Assembly (NCBI RefSeq): GCF_008107625.1
Contig: NZ_SDKK01000023.1
Span: 16,221 to 80,220 of the forward strand
DNA length: 64,000 nucleotides
DNA from: Zoogloea oleivorans
GTDB lineage: Bacteria; Pseudomonadota; Gammaproteobacteria; Burkholderiales; Rhodocyclaceae
Direction: 5' to 3'
The translations under genes and the position numbers were made by a program. The number at the start of each line of letters is the position of its first letter. The first letter of the stretch is position 1. Under the pieces are notes generated by a model. The model did not search any database and was not told the DNA's origin. It saw nothing but the letters and a program-made list of their open reading frames with translations. Below, in pieces: positions 49,986-58,617 of this stretch.

Positions 49986-51786
49986 GCGGCGATTGAAGGG
50001 TGTCGAGCTGGACTTCGAACCAGAACCGGCTCCCCACGCCGGGTTGACTGCTCACCCCGATGCTGCCGCCTATCATCTCGGAGAGTTGCCTGCACAGCGC
50101 CAGCCCGAGGCCGGTTCCGCCATATCGGCGCGTGGAGGAACCGTCGCCCTGTTCAAAGAGGGTGAATAGACGGTATTGATCGTCGGCGGGGATGCCGATG
50201 CCGGTGTCCTCGATGTCAAAGCGCAGCCGTGCCTTGCCGGGGGTGTGCGCGAGCAGGCGCGCGCGCATGCTCACTGAACCCTTTTCCGTGAATTTCACGG
50301 CATTGCCGGCGAGGTTGAGCAGGATCTGCCCCAGGCGCAGCGGGTCACCCTCAAACGACAATCGTGACAACTCCGGCGGGATGTCGATGCTGAGTGTCAG
50401 CCCTTTTTCCCGTGCCTTGGGGGCAATCAGGTTGTCGACACTGTCCCGGACGGTGTCGATGCAGAAGACAACCCGCTCCAGCGTCAGGCGCTGCGCTTCG
50501 ATGGCGGAAATGTCGATCAGGTCGTTGATGAGCGTCAGCAGGCGCTCGGCCGCGCTGGCGGCCTTGCCAAGCTGATTCTGCGCTTTGGGATCGGTGACAC
50601 GCAGTTGGGCCAGCTGGGTCATGCCCATGATGGCGTGCATGGGCGTGCGCAGTTCATGGCTGATGTTGGCGAGGAACGTGGTTTTGGCCCGATAGGCGGT
50701 TTCGGCGGCCTCCTTGGCAATCGACAGGGCGGTGGTGCGCGTCTGGACCAGGGCTTCCAGGTGATTCCGGTGTTGTTCGAGTTCGGCTTCTGCCTGCTTG
50801 CGCTCGGTGATGTCGCGGGAAAGGATCACAAAGTGCGCCTTGTCACCGGGCGCCGTGTGCTTGCGGGCCACCGAGAGTTCGAACCAGTGCGGCCCGTTGG
50901 GAAGCGGAATCATGATGCTGCGGCCGTAATCGCTGCCGCTGTGCCGGGAGGCCGCCAGCGCCTCCAGCACCGTTGCCGCCGCTTCGGCTGGCAGCACATC
51001 GCGGACATTCCTGCCGAGCAGCTGCGTTGCGGGGGTGGCAAGCATGCCGCGGCTGGTCGTGATGGCCTGCAGGTAAGTGCCGGCTTCGTCGAGTTCAAAA
51101 AGCAGGTCGGGAATCGTTTCGAGGGTTGCTGCCAGTTGATCCCGGGTCATTTCATCGAGCTTGGCGCGCAGGAAGGCCCGTCGTCGGTCGAGCGTGGTGC
51201 TCCAGCTGATGAACAGGCTGAAGAACAGCACCGGCAGATAAACCAGCGCAAACACCAGCAGCGCCTCGGGGTTGCCGCCATTCAGGCGCTGGACGCCATG
51301 CAGGATGACCGCCGAAATCAGCAGGGAAATCCCCAGCGAGGGCAGGAAGCGCACCTGCACGCACAAATTGGCCAGCACGATGAAGATCAGCGAGGCGTAC
51401 TGGAAAGTGGCGACCTTCGGACTCGTGCTGTAGGCCAGCAGCTGGAACCAGATCGCCGTCGCCAGCAGGATCAGGATGGGCAACAGCAAATCCAGCAGCA
51501 GCACATTCCGCGACCAGCGAAACAGGGCCAGCATGAGTGGCAGGGTCAGCGCCATAAAGATCGACCGCACGGTGATCGAGGTGCTGCCTATGTCGGGCAG
51601 GAGCAGCGCATCGGCAAATCCGTATGAGAAATAGGCGGCTTGGCCGAGCAGGTTAACCAGCAGCAGAAAACGCCAGTAATGCTGCAGCTGATAAGACTTG
51701 AACGCGGCCTGCAGGTTCGCCGGAATGAGGGACAGGGGGCTCAGCAATGCCCGTTCAATGTGGGCGCGGTTTTCATGTTCCGACAT
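49972..51786 (-). CDS. Membrane PAS-sensor histidine kinase
   Basis: 604 residues. About six hydrophobic segments fill residues 40-200, then a PAS domain (TLETIPDLLFELDEAGTYLQ, ending FVILSRDITERKQAEAELEQ), a short coiled coil, HisKA with the phosphorylated His in ISHELRTPMHAIMGM near residue 375, and a HATPase with N box LAGNAVKFT, DTGIGIP and GTGLGLALC. No receiver domain and no adjacent response regulator, so it is an orphan sensor. The membrane part resembles MASE-type sensors, but the signal is unknown. Confidence 0.86.
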   Translation of the reverse strand: MSEHENRAHIERALLSPLSLIPANLQAAFKSYQLQHYWRFLLLVNLLGQAAYFSYGFADALLLPDIGSTSITVRSIFMALTLPLMLALFRWSRNVLLLDLLLPILILLATAIWFQLLAYSTSPKVATFQYASLIFIVLANLCVQVRFLPSLGISLLISAVILHGVQRLNGGNPEALLVFALVYLPVLFFSLFISWSTTLDRRRAFLRAKLDEMTRDQLAATLETIPDLLFELDEAGTYLQAITTSRGMLATPATQLLGRNVRDVLPAEAAATVLEALAASRHSGSDYGRSIMIPLPNGPHWFELSVARKHTAPGDKAHFVILSRDITERKQAEAELEQHRNHLEALVQTRTTALSIAKEAAETAYRAKTTFLANISHELRTPMHAIMGMTQLAQLRVTDPKAQNQLGKAASAAERLLTLINDLIDISAIEAQRLTLERVVFCIDTVRDSVDNLIAPKAREKGLTLSIDIPPELSRLSFEGDPLRLGQILLNLAGNAVKFTEKGSVSMRARLLAHTPGKARLRFDIEDTGIGIPADDQYRLFTLFEQGDGSSTRRYGGTGLGLALCRQLSEMIGGSIGVSSQPGVGSRFWFEVQLDTLQSPLIAG

Positions 51787-51852
51787 AAGTCTCTTCGGTT
51801 TTCGATATTTCCGACAGGAGACATGATCTCATGCGCCCTTGTTTGTGCATCT

Positions 51853-52797
51853 TTACCGGAGTCCCGTGTCGCGCAACAGCGCTTGGGTATTTTGGCGCCA
51901 CGCATCGTAACCGCCCTTCAACGGGCGCACCGACAGGTAGCCGGCACGGAGCAGCGTGCGGGCGGCGTGGATGGCGGTGGCGTCTTCGGGGCAGGCGCAC
52001 AGCGTGACGATCGGCTGGTCCCTGGGCCAATCGCCGACGGCGTCCATCAGATGGTCAAGCTCCGCCGCCCTGGCGCCGGGAATCGGACCCGTTTCAGCCT
52101 GCAGGCGTGGCCCGCGCAGATCGAGGAAGAGCAGCGGTACTGCCGCTTGCAGGGCGGCGATGAGTTCGTCCGGCGCGATGTGGGGAAGGTCGGACAGCAC
52201 GCGAAAGCGATACTTCTGCCACAGCTTCCAGCCCAGCCAGAGTGCCGCCAGCCCGACGATCACGATCAGCGCTCCGGCGGCGTGGGTGTCCAGATAGGCA
52301 ATCGCGCTGTGTACTTCGGTTCGCAACAGCCAGCCTGCGCCGAGGGCGAGCCCTGCCCACAGGGCTGCGCCCGCCGCCGCAGCGGGCAGGAACACCGGCA
52401 GCGCCATGCGCAAGGAACCGGCAATCGGCGGGGCCACGGTGGAGAAGCCGGGAATGAACTTGGCGAGCACCAGGGAGCCCGGCCCCCAGCGGATAAAGCG
52501 GGCTTCGGTCTGGCTGACGCACGATCCCGGGTTGATCGACAGCTTGCACAGCCCCGCCAGAACCCGATAGCCGAAGGCCTTGCCGGCCAGATACCACAAC
52601 CAGTCGGCGATCACCGAGGCGATGACCGCCGCGGCCAGCAACCGGCCGATGTGCCCCGGTGTCGCGGCGAGGCTGCCGGCCAGCAACAGGGTCGGAACGG
52701 CCGGCACCGGCAGCCCGGCCTGTTGCAGCAAGACGTTCAGGAACACCACCCAGACCGCGTCGCGCTGCAGGGACTGGCTGATCTGGGAGATGTCCAT
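51853..52797 (-). CDS. DedA family membrane protein fused to a rhodanese domain
   Basis: 314 residues. Residues 1-200 are a DedA/SNARE-associated membrane domain with LAKFIPGFSTVAPPIAGSLR, the conserved re-entrant motif of flippase-like DedA proteins. Residues about 215-314 are a rhodanese module (LLFLDLRGPRLQAETGPIPG and active-site Cys in IVTLCACPED). The fusion is seen in other proteobacteria; polyprenyl-phosphate recycling or envelope sulfur handling are possible roles. It lies between the kinase and pirin genes on the same strand. Confidence 0.85.
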   Translation of the reverse strand: MDISQISQSLQRDAVWVVFLNVLLQQAGLPVPAVPTLLLAGSLAATPGHIGRLLAAAVIASVIADWLWYLAGKAFGYRVLAGLCKLSINPGSCVSQTEARFIRWGPGSLVLAKFIPGFSTVAPPIAGSLRMALPVFLPAAAAGAALWAGLALGAGWLLRTEVHSAIAYLDTHAAGALIVIVGLAALWLGWKLWQKYRFRVLSDLPHIAPDELIAALQAAVPLLFLDLRGPRLQAETGPIPGARAAELDHLMDAVGDWPRDQPIVTLCACPEDATAIHAARTLLRAGYLSVRPLKGGYDAWRQNTQALLRDTGLR

Positions 52798-52829
52798 CGC
52801 TACCTCCTTCGCTTCAAAAAACCCGGCCT

Positions 52830-53549
52830 TCAGTCGCGGGGCAACTCATTCGGACGCAGGTCGAACAGCAACACTTCGGCCTGCTCGCCCTGACTGAAGT
52901 CGATCTCCTGCACATCGCGCAAACGGGCCCCGTCGCCGGCCGTCATGCGCTGGCCATTCACCGTCAGCGCGCCACGGGCCACGTGGATGTAAGCGTAGCG
53001 CTGGGCCGGCAGCGTGATCTTGTGCTGTTCGGCGCCGTCGAAGAGGCCGGCATAGACGCGGGCATCCTGATACACCGACAGCGATCCATCGGCCCCGTCG
53101 GGCGAAATGATCAGGCGCAGGCGCCCACGCTTTTCCGCGGCTGGGAAGTTCTGCTGCTGGTAGCGGGGCTTGACGCCACGCTGGTCGGGGACGATCCAGA
53201 TCTGCAGGAAATGCACGAGTTCCGTGCTGGAACCGTTGTATTCGCTGTGCTGGATGCCGCTGCCGGCGCTCATCATCTGCACATCGCCCGGGCGAATCAC
53301 CGAGCCGACGCCCATCGAATCCTGGTGTTCCAGCGCGCCCTCAAGCACATAGGAAAAGATCTCCATGTCCCGGTGCGGATGGGTGCCAAAGCCCCGGCCG
53401 GCAGCCACCCGGTCATCGTTGATCACCAGCAGGTCGGAAAAGCCGATCTGTTTCGGATCGTGGTAGTTGCCGAATGAAAAGCTGTGCTGCGATTGCAGCC
53501 AGCCAAAATTCGCGATGCCACGTGCGGCAGCGGGTCTCAGTTCGAGCAT
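52830..53549 (-). CDS. Pirin family protein (YhhW-type cupin)
   Basis: 239 residues. N-terminal cupin signature FGNYHDPKQIGFSDLLVIND, metal site GFGTHPHRDMEIFSYVLEGA with a later His in LEHQDSMG, and the pirin block VQMMSAGSGIQHSEYN. Some bacterial pirins (YhhW) show quercetin 2,3-dioxygenase activity; others regulate central metabolism. A TTGCC-N5-GGCAA palindrome lies about 130 bp upstream. Confidence 0.88.
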   Translation of the reverse strand: MLELRPAAARGIANFGWLQSQHSFSFGNYHDPKQIGFSDLLVINDDRVAAGRGFGTHPHRDMEIFSYVLEGALEHQDSMGVGSVIRPGDVQMMSAGSGIQHSEYNGSSTELVHFLQIWIVPDQRGVKPRYQQQNFPAAEKRGRLRLIISPDGADGSLSVYQDARVYAGLFDGAEQHKITLPAQRYAYIHVARGALTVNGQRMTAGDGARLRDVQEIDFSQGEQAEVLLFDLRPNELPRD

Positions 53550-53679
53550 GGAAATCCCTTTCTTGTGGGCCCGTTGGGATGCCGCTTCCCCGATGGGGGA
53601 GGGCGATCAGGGCAACGGCGATGAACGAACTGTAGCCGTATCGGACTGCACGAAAAAGAGGGCAATCAACAACTATTTG

Positions 53680-53694
53680 TTGCCATAAAGGCAA
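53680..53694. promoter_or_regulatory. LysR-like T-N11-A palindrome upstream of pirin
   Basis: TTGCC-ATAAA-GGCAA is a perfect 15-bp dyad with T-N11-A spacing. A partly overlapping CAACAA...TTGTTG dyad lies just to its left (53668-53681). Pirin genes of the YhhW type are commonly controlled by a LysR regulator, but none is adjacent here, so the factor is unknown. Confidence 0.4.
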
Positions 53695-53801
53695 CACAGA
53701 ACAGCGACGCGGATGGCCCTCAGTGTTCCGACTTCCTCGCCTTTGCCCACAACAAGCTCACCAAGATGCGGCTAAAGGCTTAAACGCTCCGCAAGAAATC
53801 C

Positions 53802-54095
53802 ATGTTGTGCCGTCAATATTCAATGTTGCCGCGTCGGCATTGAATGCTGGCCGCACGACATGCTTTGTTGGTGTGTGAATGAAGCATGTTGGTGTGGCAA
53901 TGAAGCATGTTGGCGAATCAACATTCATCTATGGGCAGGCAACATCCTTCGTTGACCGCGCAACAATCCATGCTGCCCCATCAACATGGCATGCAGGCCG
54001 GGCAACATCAACATCACGCCAGCCATCGTCCATCCCGCAAGTCGACGGAGGGCATGTTGACGGCACGTAGTCGGATGCTGCACCGCCGACGTGTG
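53802..54095. repeat. Array of 21-bp self-complementary tandem units
   Basis: Fourteen 21-bp registers start at 53802, 53823, 53844 and so on to 54075. The best units follow ATGTTG-N6-CAACAT-N3; the unit at 53907 is perfect. ATGTTG or a one-base variant opens units at 53802, 53823, 53844, 53865, 53886, 53907, 53970, 54054 and 54075, and CAACAT or a near match occupies positions 13-18 at 53814, 53919, 53940, 53961, 53982 and 54003. Units at 54012 and 54033 are decayed. In this register both strands read as a heptapeptide M-L-x-x-Q-H-x, with several in-frame TGA codons, so no long protein is encoded. The 21-bp period equals two helical turns. Function unknown. Confidence 0.78.
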
Positions 54096-54146
54096 TCGGC
54101 GGGGGGCTGATTGAAGGGCGCGTTGATCGACGCCGCCCGGGGGCGC

Positions 54147-54776
54147 TTAGGTGGGCTTGCGGGCCACCAGTCCGATGAGGGCGGAGCGGCCCTTGTGGGC
54201 GCTGCCTTCGGCAACGTCTTCTTCGTATTCCACCAGCTCTTCGATGTCCCAGCCGGCAAAGGCGTCGCGCAGGATTTCTTCGGTGTAGAGGTTTTCGACG
54301 GCTGACGGGCCGCCGGTTTTGTATTCGAGCTGCTTGGGCGTGTAGCCCTGCAGCAGGATGCGGCCACCCGGGCGGGTGAGCTGCTTCATTACGTCGAATT
54401 GCCGTTCACGCCATTCGGGGCCGACGAACTGGATGAAGATGCCGACGACCCAGTCGAAGGCGTTGTGCAGTTCGACGGGCGGCCACGCGGGGGCCAGCAT
54501 GTCGGCCTGAAGGAAGTTCACCTCGACTTGCTGACCCTTGGCGAGGCGTCGGGCTTTTTCGACGGCGACGGCGGAGATTTCGATGGCGGTGACTTCCAGG
54601 CCCTGATGGGCAAGCCAGACCGAGTTGCGACCTTCTCCGTCGGCCACCGACAGGGCGGTGCTGCCGTCCTGCAGCAGTTCAACCCGGTGGGCGAGGAAGC
54701 GGTTTGGTTCGGTGCCGAACAGATAGGCTTCGCCGGCCTCCCGGTAGCGGTTGCTCCACATGACTTCCTGGCTCAT
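54147..54776 (-). CDS. Class I SAM-dependent methyltransferase
   Basis: 209 residues from the ATG at 54776. SAM site ALSVADGEGRNSVWLAHQGL (motif I), acidic loop AIEISAVAVEKARRLA, motif II VNFLQADMLAPAW, and the post-motif block QLTRPGGRILLQGYTPKQLE. It resembles the TehB/thiopurine-like small-molecule methyltransferases that open with MWSNRYREAGEAYLFGTEPN. The substrate is unknown; detoxification is the usual guess. The start has GGAG close upstream in GAGGAGCGCACACAA. Confidence 0.83.
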   Translation of the reverse strand: MSQEVMWSNRYREAGEAYLFGTEPNRFLAHRVELLQDGSTALSVADGEGRNSVWLAHQGLEVTAIEISAVAVEKARRLAKGQQVEVNFLQADMLAPAWPPVELHNAFDWVVGIFIQFVGPEWRERQFDVMKQLTRPGGRILLQGYTPKQLEYKTGGPSAVENLYTEEILRDAFAGWDIEELVEYEEDVAEGSAHKGRSALIGLVARKPT

Positions 54777-54997
54777 TTGTGTGCGCTCCTCTGTTTTTTT
54801 GATTGCGCCCTGGTGGGTCGCAATGATTTCACCTTGCCGCGTCGCTCTGCGGCAGCAGGTGTCCCAAAGAACGGACACCGGCTTGGGGGCACCGTTCAAA
54901 AAGTCACGCACCTTTCCCATCGGAAAACTCGCCGTGTGATGTTCTCTGAGATGGGGATGGATGTTGCCGGGAAGGCTGGGGCCAGGAAGGCGGGGCA

Positions 54998-55037
54998 AAT
55001 AAAAAGGCCCGGGTGCCCCGGCTCGCGAGAGCCGAAT
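54998..55037 (-). terminator. Rho-independent terminator downstream of pal
   Basis: On the minus strand CGGCTC-TCGC-GAGCCG is followed by CCGGG-GCA-CCCGG and then GCCTTTTTATTT. The second stem plus T-run is a good intrinsic terminator, placed 65 bp past the pal stop. The remaining 220 bp up to the methyltransferase gene show no gene or other clear signal. Confidence 0.75.
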
Positions 55038-55101
55038 AAACACCGGACCTTCAGAGGCGACCTGATCGCCTGGACGGTTGCCGAAACCGGCAGGAGGCGG
55101 C

Positions 55102-55626
55102 TTACTTGTCCTTGTGCTGGAAGTCGACGCGGCGGTTTTCGGCCCAGCAACGCTCTTCGTGGCAGGTGGCACGCGGCTTTTCGGAACCGAAGCTGACGGC
55201 TTCGATGCGCGAGTCGGCCACACCCATCAGCACGAGTGTCTTGCGCACGGATTCGGCACGCTTCTGGCCGAGAGCCAGGTTGTATTCGCGGCTGCCGCGT
55301 TCGTCGGCGTTGCCTTCGACCATCACGGCGTCGTTGGGGTGGGCGGCGATGAAGTCGGCTTGTTCCTTGACCACGTCACGGTACTTGGCATCGACGGAGA
55401 ACTGGTCGAAGGCGAAGAAGACGCTCTTCTTGGCGAGTTCGGCGCGCTGGGCGGCGACCTTGCGGGCTTCCATCTCGGCGGCAGACATCTTGTCAGCCAC
55501 GATGGGGGTGGTGGGGGCCTGGGCTACCGCGGACTGTTGGTCAGTGGCGGCCGATTTTTGTGCGGTCGTTGAACAGGCGGCGAGTGCGGTGGCACACAGC
55601 AGGGTTAAAAGGGCAGACTTGTTCAT
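55102..55626 (-). CDS. pal: Peptidoglycan-associated lipoprotein Pal (OmpA-like)
   Basis: 174 residues from the ATG at 55626. Lipobox LAAC after LLTLLCATA directs lipidation at Cys19 or so. The C-terminal OmpA domain has VFFAFDQFSVDAKYRDVVKE, the peptidoglycan-binding VEGNADERGSREYNLALGQK and RAESVRKTL. It belongs to the Tol-Pal complex, but tolB and others are not in the window: upstream lies the divergent ABC gene, so pal is monocistronic or separated from tol here. The C-terminal CHEERCWAENRRVDF has two Cys, common in betaproteobacterial Pal. Confidence 0.9.
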   Translation of the reverse strand: MNKSALLTLLCATALAACSTTAQKSAATDQQSAVAQAPTTPIVADKMSAAEMEARKVAAQRAELAKKSVFFAFDQFSVDAKYRDVVKEQADFIAAHPNDAVMVEGNADERGSREYNLALGQKRAESVRKTLVLMGVADSRIEAVSFGSEKPRATCHEERCWAENRRVDFQHKDK

Positions 55627-55748
55627 GGAAGCAATGCTCCTGATGGGTGGTTGAAAACCAAGGTTGGTGACTATAGTAAGGCGCCTTGGCTTGTGCAACC
55701 CGGAGATACCCCACATAAACTGCTCGAATCGGATCAAGGCGACAGATC

Positions 55749-57452
55749 ATGAAAACCGTCGACCGCCACCTGTGGCAGCGTTTCTGGCATCTGGCCACGC
55801 CTTACTGGCGTGGGGAAGAGAGGCTGAAGGCGTGGGGCCTGCTGGTGTTGCTGATTGTTCTGCTGCTCGGGCTGACCCGCTTTGCGGTGCTTTTCAATGC
55901 GCAGACGGGGGAGTTCACCTCGGCGCTGGCGGCCCGTGACGAGCCCCGCTTCTGGGATGCCATCGAGGTTTGCCTGGGCCTGGTTGTCGTGGCGGTGCCG
56001 ATGTACGCACTTTACTATTACGTGCGCGACACCCTCGGGCTGCACTGGCGACGCTGGCTGACCAACCGGTTTCTGGCGAGTTATTTCAGCGACCGCAGTT
56101 TCTATGAGCTGAATGCCCTGGCGGCGATCGACAATCCGGACCAGCGCATTGCCGAGGACATCAACACCTTTACCCAGCGCTCGCTGTATTTTTTGCTGAT
56201 CTTCATCGGCTCGATCCTGCAACTGGTCGCCTTCAGCACCGTGCTGTGGTCGATTTCGCGGGTGCTGGTGTATTTTCTGGTGGTCTACACGGTTGCCGGT
56301 ACGCTCATTACGGTGCTGGTGTTTGGTCGGGTGATGATCCGCATCAACTTCCAGCAGCTCCGGCGCGAGGCGGATTTTCGTTTCGGCCTGGTGCGGGTGC
56401 GCGAGAACGCCGAGTCGATCGCCTTCTACCGGGGCGAGGCGCAGGAGCTGGTGCAGGTGAAGCGGCGTTTCACCGGGGCCTTCGACAACTTCAAGCTGCT
56501 CATCACGCGCCAGCTCTTCCTGAACCTGTTTCAGTACGGCTACGCCATGCTGACCATTGTCCTGCCCAGCGCGATCATGGCTTCGCAGGTGTTGTCGGGA
56601 GAGGTGGAGGTGGGGGCTGCGGTACAGGCCGCCGGCGCCTTTGCCGCGGTGCTCACGGCAATGTCGATGATCGTGGACAACTTCGAGAGCCTGAGCCGTT
56701 TTGCGGCGGGGGTGGATCGCCTGAATGCTTTCCTGAAGGTGCTTGCCGATCGTCCGATGGGGCATGCGTCGACGGGTGGCGTCATCGAGTCGATAGAGGA
56801 TTCGCGGCTGGCGCTGGAAGACGTGACCCTGCTGACACCGAACCGCGAGCGCATTCTGGTGCAGAAGCTGTCCATCGAGATCCTGCCGGGCGAGAGCCTG
56901 ATGATCGTCGGCGAGAGCGGCTGCGGGAAGAGTTCCCTGCTGCGTGCCATTGCCGGTCTGTGGTACGCCGGCGGCGGGCGGATCATCCGTCCGGGGCGTG
57001 ACGAGATCCTGTTTCTGCCGCAAAAGCCCTACATGCTGCTCGGCTCCCTGCGCAGCCAGCTGCTTTATCCGAAGAAGGATGCATCGATTCCGGATGCGGA
57101 GCTTCTCGGCCTGCTGGTGAAGGTGAATCTGCCCGATCTGGCCGAGCGCTTTGGTGGTCTGGATGTGGATGTGGATTGGGAGAAGGTGCTGTCCATCGGC
57201 GAGCAGCAGCGCCTGGCCTTCGCCCGCGTGCTGCTCACCCAGCCCCGCTACGTGATTCTGGACGAGGCGACCAGTGCCCTCGACAACGCCAACGAGGAGG
57301 CGCTGTACGCCCAGTTGGTGGCGTCGGGCACGACGCGGGTCAGCGTGGCCCACCGCGCGACGGTCCTCAAGTTCCACCAGCAGGTGCTGGTGCTGAGCGG
57401 CGACGGCGGCTGGCGTGTCTGTCCGGCGGAGGACTATCGCTTCAACGGGTAG
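55749..57452 (+). CDS. SbmA/BacA-like ABC transporter (permease-ATPase fusion)
   Basis: 567 residues. The ABC_membrane_2 domain covers residues 1-340, with LHWRRWLTNRFLASYFSDRS and NPDQRIAEDINTFTQRSLYF, the signature region of the YddA/BacA group. The ATPase half has Walker A GESGCGKSS, signature SIGEQQRLAFARVLL and Walker B YVILDEATSALD. Family members import or export peptides and very-long-chain fatty acid-like substrates. The gene is divergent from pal and monocistronic in appearance. Substrate undetermined. Confidence 0.87.
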   Translation: MKTVDRHLWQRFWHLATPYWRGEERLKAWGLLVLLIVLLLGLTRFAVLFNAQTGEFTSALAARDEPRFWDAIEVCLGLVVVAVPMYALYYYVRDTLGLHWRRWLTNRFLASYFSDRSFYELNALAAIDNPDQRIAEDINTFTQRSLYFLLIFIGSILQLVAFSTVLWSISRVLVYFLVVYTVAGTLITVLVFGRVMIRINFQQLRREADFRFGLVRVRENAESIAFYRGEAQELVQVKRRFTGAFDNFKLLITRQLFLNLFQYGYAMLTIVLPSAIMASQVLSGEVEVGAAVQAAGAFAAVLTAMSMIVDNFESLSRFAAGVDRLNAFLKVLADRPMGHASTGGVIESIEDSRLALEDVTLLTPNRERILVQKLSIEILPGESLMIVGESGCGKSSLLRAIAGLWYAGGGRIIRPGRDEILFLPQKPYMLLGSLRSQLLYPKKDASIPDAELLGLLVKVNLPDLAERFGGLDVDVDWEKVLSIGEQQRLAFARVLLTQPRYVILDEATSALDNANEEALYAQLVASGTTRVSVAHRATVLKFHQQVLVLSGDGGWRVCPAEDYRFNG

Positions 57453-57618
57453 TCCAGTCTTACCTGTTTCAGGTAACGTCGAGCCGAAAAATCTTGACAC
57501 CAGGATACGGCGAATCTAGCTTGGAACGTCTGGAATACCGTTTCTACGAGCGGTTTTCACGTCTACTACTCCTTAAAGGGTATTGGGGTGTTATCGACTT
57601 GCGAAGGGACAGGCGGCG

Positions 57619-58617
57619 ATGAACAGGTTTCTCCTTGCAGGCGATTCGGCGGCATTTCTCAAGGTTCTCGGCTTTATTGCCAAACTGGCGCGGCATGACG
57701 TCCCGGTACTGATCGAGGGCGAAACCGGCACCGGCAAGGAACTGGCTGCCCGCGCGATCCATTACCAGGGCTCACGCCATGACAGGCCCTTCGTGCCGGT
57801 CAATTGTGGTGCCTTTCCCGATACGCTGATCGAAAGCGAACTGTTCGGCCATGTAAAGGGCGCCTTCACCGATGCGCGCAACGATCGCCCGGGGCTGATC
57901 GATGCGGCCGACGGTGGCACGCTCTTTCTCGACGAGGTGGATGCCCTCACGCCAAAGGCGCAGGTGGCGCTGCTGCGCTTTCTGCAGGATTCGTCCTATC
58001 GGCCGGTGGGGGCCCGCACCGAGCGCAAGGCCAACGTGCGGATCATCGCCGCCAGCAACGCGCCCCTTGATGAATTGACCCAAACGGGCGGTTTTCGCCT
58101 CGACCTGCTGTTCCGCCTGCGCATCATGAGCCTGTGTCTGCCGCCGCTGCGGGAAAGGGAAGGGGATGCGATGTTACTGGCCCGCCTCTTCCTGATCCGC
58201 TGCCGCGAAAAGCACGGCTGTCAGGTCAGCGAACTCGACGAAGACAGTTGCAGCTGGTTTGGTCGCTATGACTGGCCCGGCAATGTCCGCGAGCTGGAAA
58301 GCCTGATCTTTCGTGAGGCGCTGATTTCCGATACCCGGGTCCTGCAGCTGGCAGAGCCCTCGTCGCTGGCCCGGGAGCGCCGCAACAAGCCCGACCGGCG
58401 CATGCCGGCCTTCGATGGCCTGGATTTTGGTACCGCCAAGGCGCTGGTGGTCGAGCAGTTCGAGCGCAGCTACCTGTACCGCCTGATGGATTCGGCGGAC
58501 GGCAATGTGAGCCTGGCGGCGCGGCTTGCCGGCAAGGAGCGCCGGGCGCTGGGCAAGCTGCTCAAGAAGCACTCCATCGGCGGCCACCGGACGTCTTCCC
58601 GCCGCTTCCCGCTTTAA
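57619..58617 (+). CDS. Orphan sigma-54 activator-like AAA+ protein with GAFTDA loop
   Basis: 332 residues from the ATG at 57619. No sensory domain: the AAA+ core begins near residue 25 with GETGTGKE, followed by GHVKGAFTDARNDRPG, Walker B GGTLFLDEVDA, RLDLLFRLRI and WPGNVRELESLI. It ends with a Fis-like helix-turn-helix (GNVSLAARLAGKERRALGKL). The sigma-54-contacting GAFTGA loop has Asp in place of the second Gly, which in characterised activators often impairs sigma-54 contact. It may be a variant activator or have lost that role. Target unknown; convergent 3-bp overlap with the HEAT-repeat gene. Confidence 0.8.
   Translation: MNRFLLAGDSAAFLKVLGFIAKLARHDVPVLIEGETGTGKELAARAIHYQGSRHDRPFVPVNCGAFPDTLIESELFGHVKGAFTDARNDRPGLIDAADGGTLFLDEVDALTPKAQVALLRFLQDSSYRPVGARTERKANVRIIAASNAPLDELTQTGGFRLDLLFRLRIMSLCLPPLREREGDAMLLARLFLIRCREKHGCQVSELDEDSCSWFGRYDWPGNVRELESLIFREALISDTRVLQLAEPSSLARERRNKPDRRMPAFDGLDFGTAKALVVEQFERSYLYRLMDSADGNVSLAARLAGKERRALGKLLKKHSIGGHRTSSRRFPL

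Noticed and set aside
53802..54095. CRISPR array
   Set aside because: Repeat hexamers are separated by only 3 or 6 bases, so no room for spacers; no cas genes in the window.
53907..54110. 67-codon gene within the 21-bp array
   Set aside because: The frame exists only because the units lack stops there; neighbouring units in the same register contain TGA codons, and the reverse strand reads equally well. Treated as repeat.
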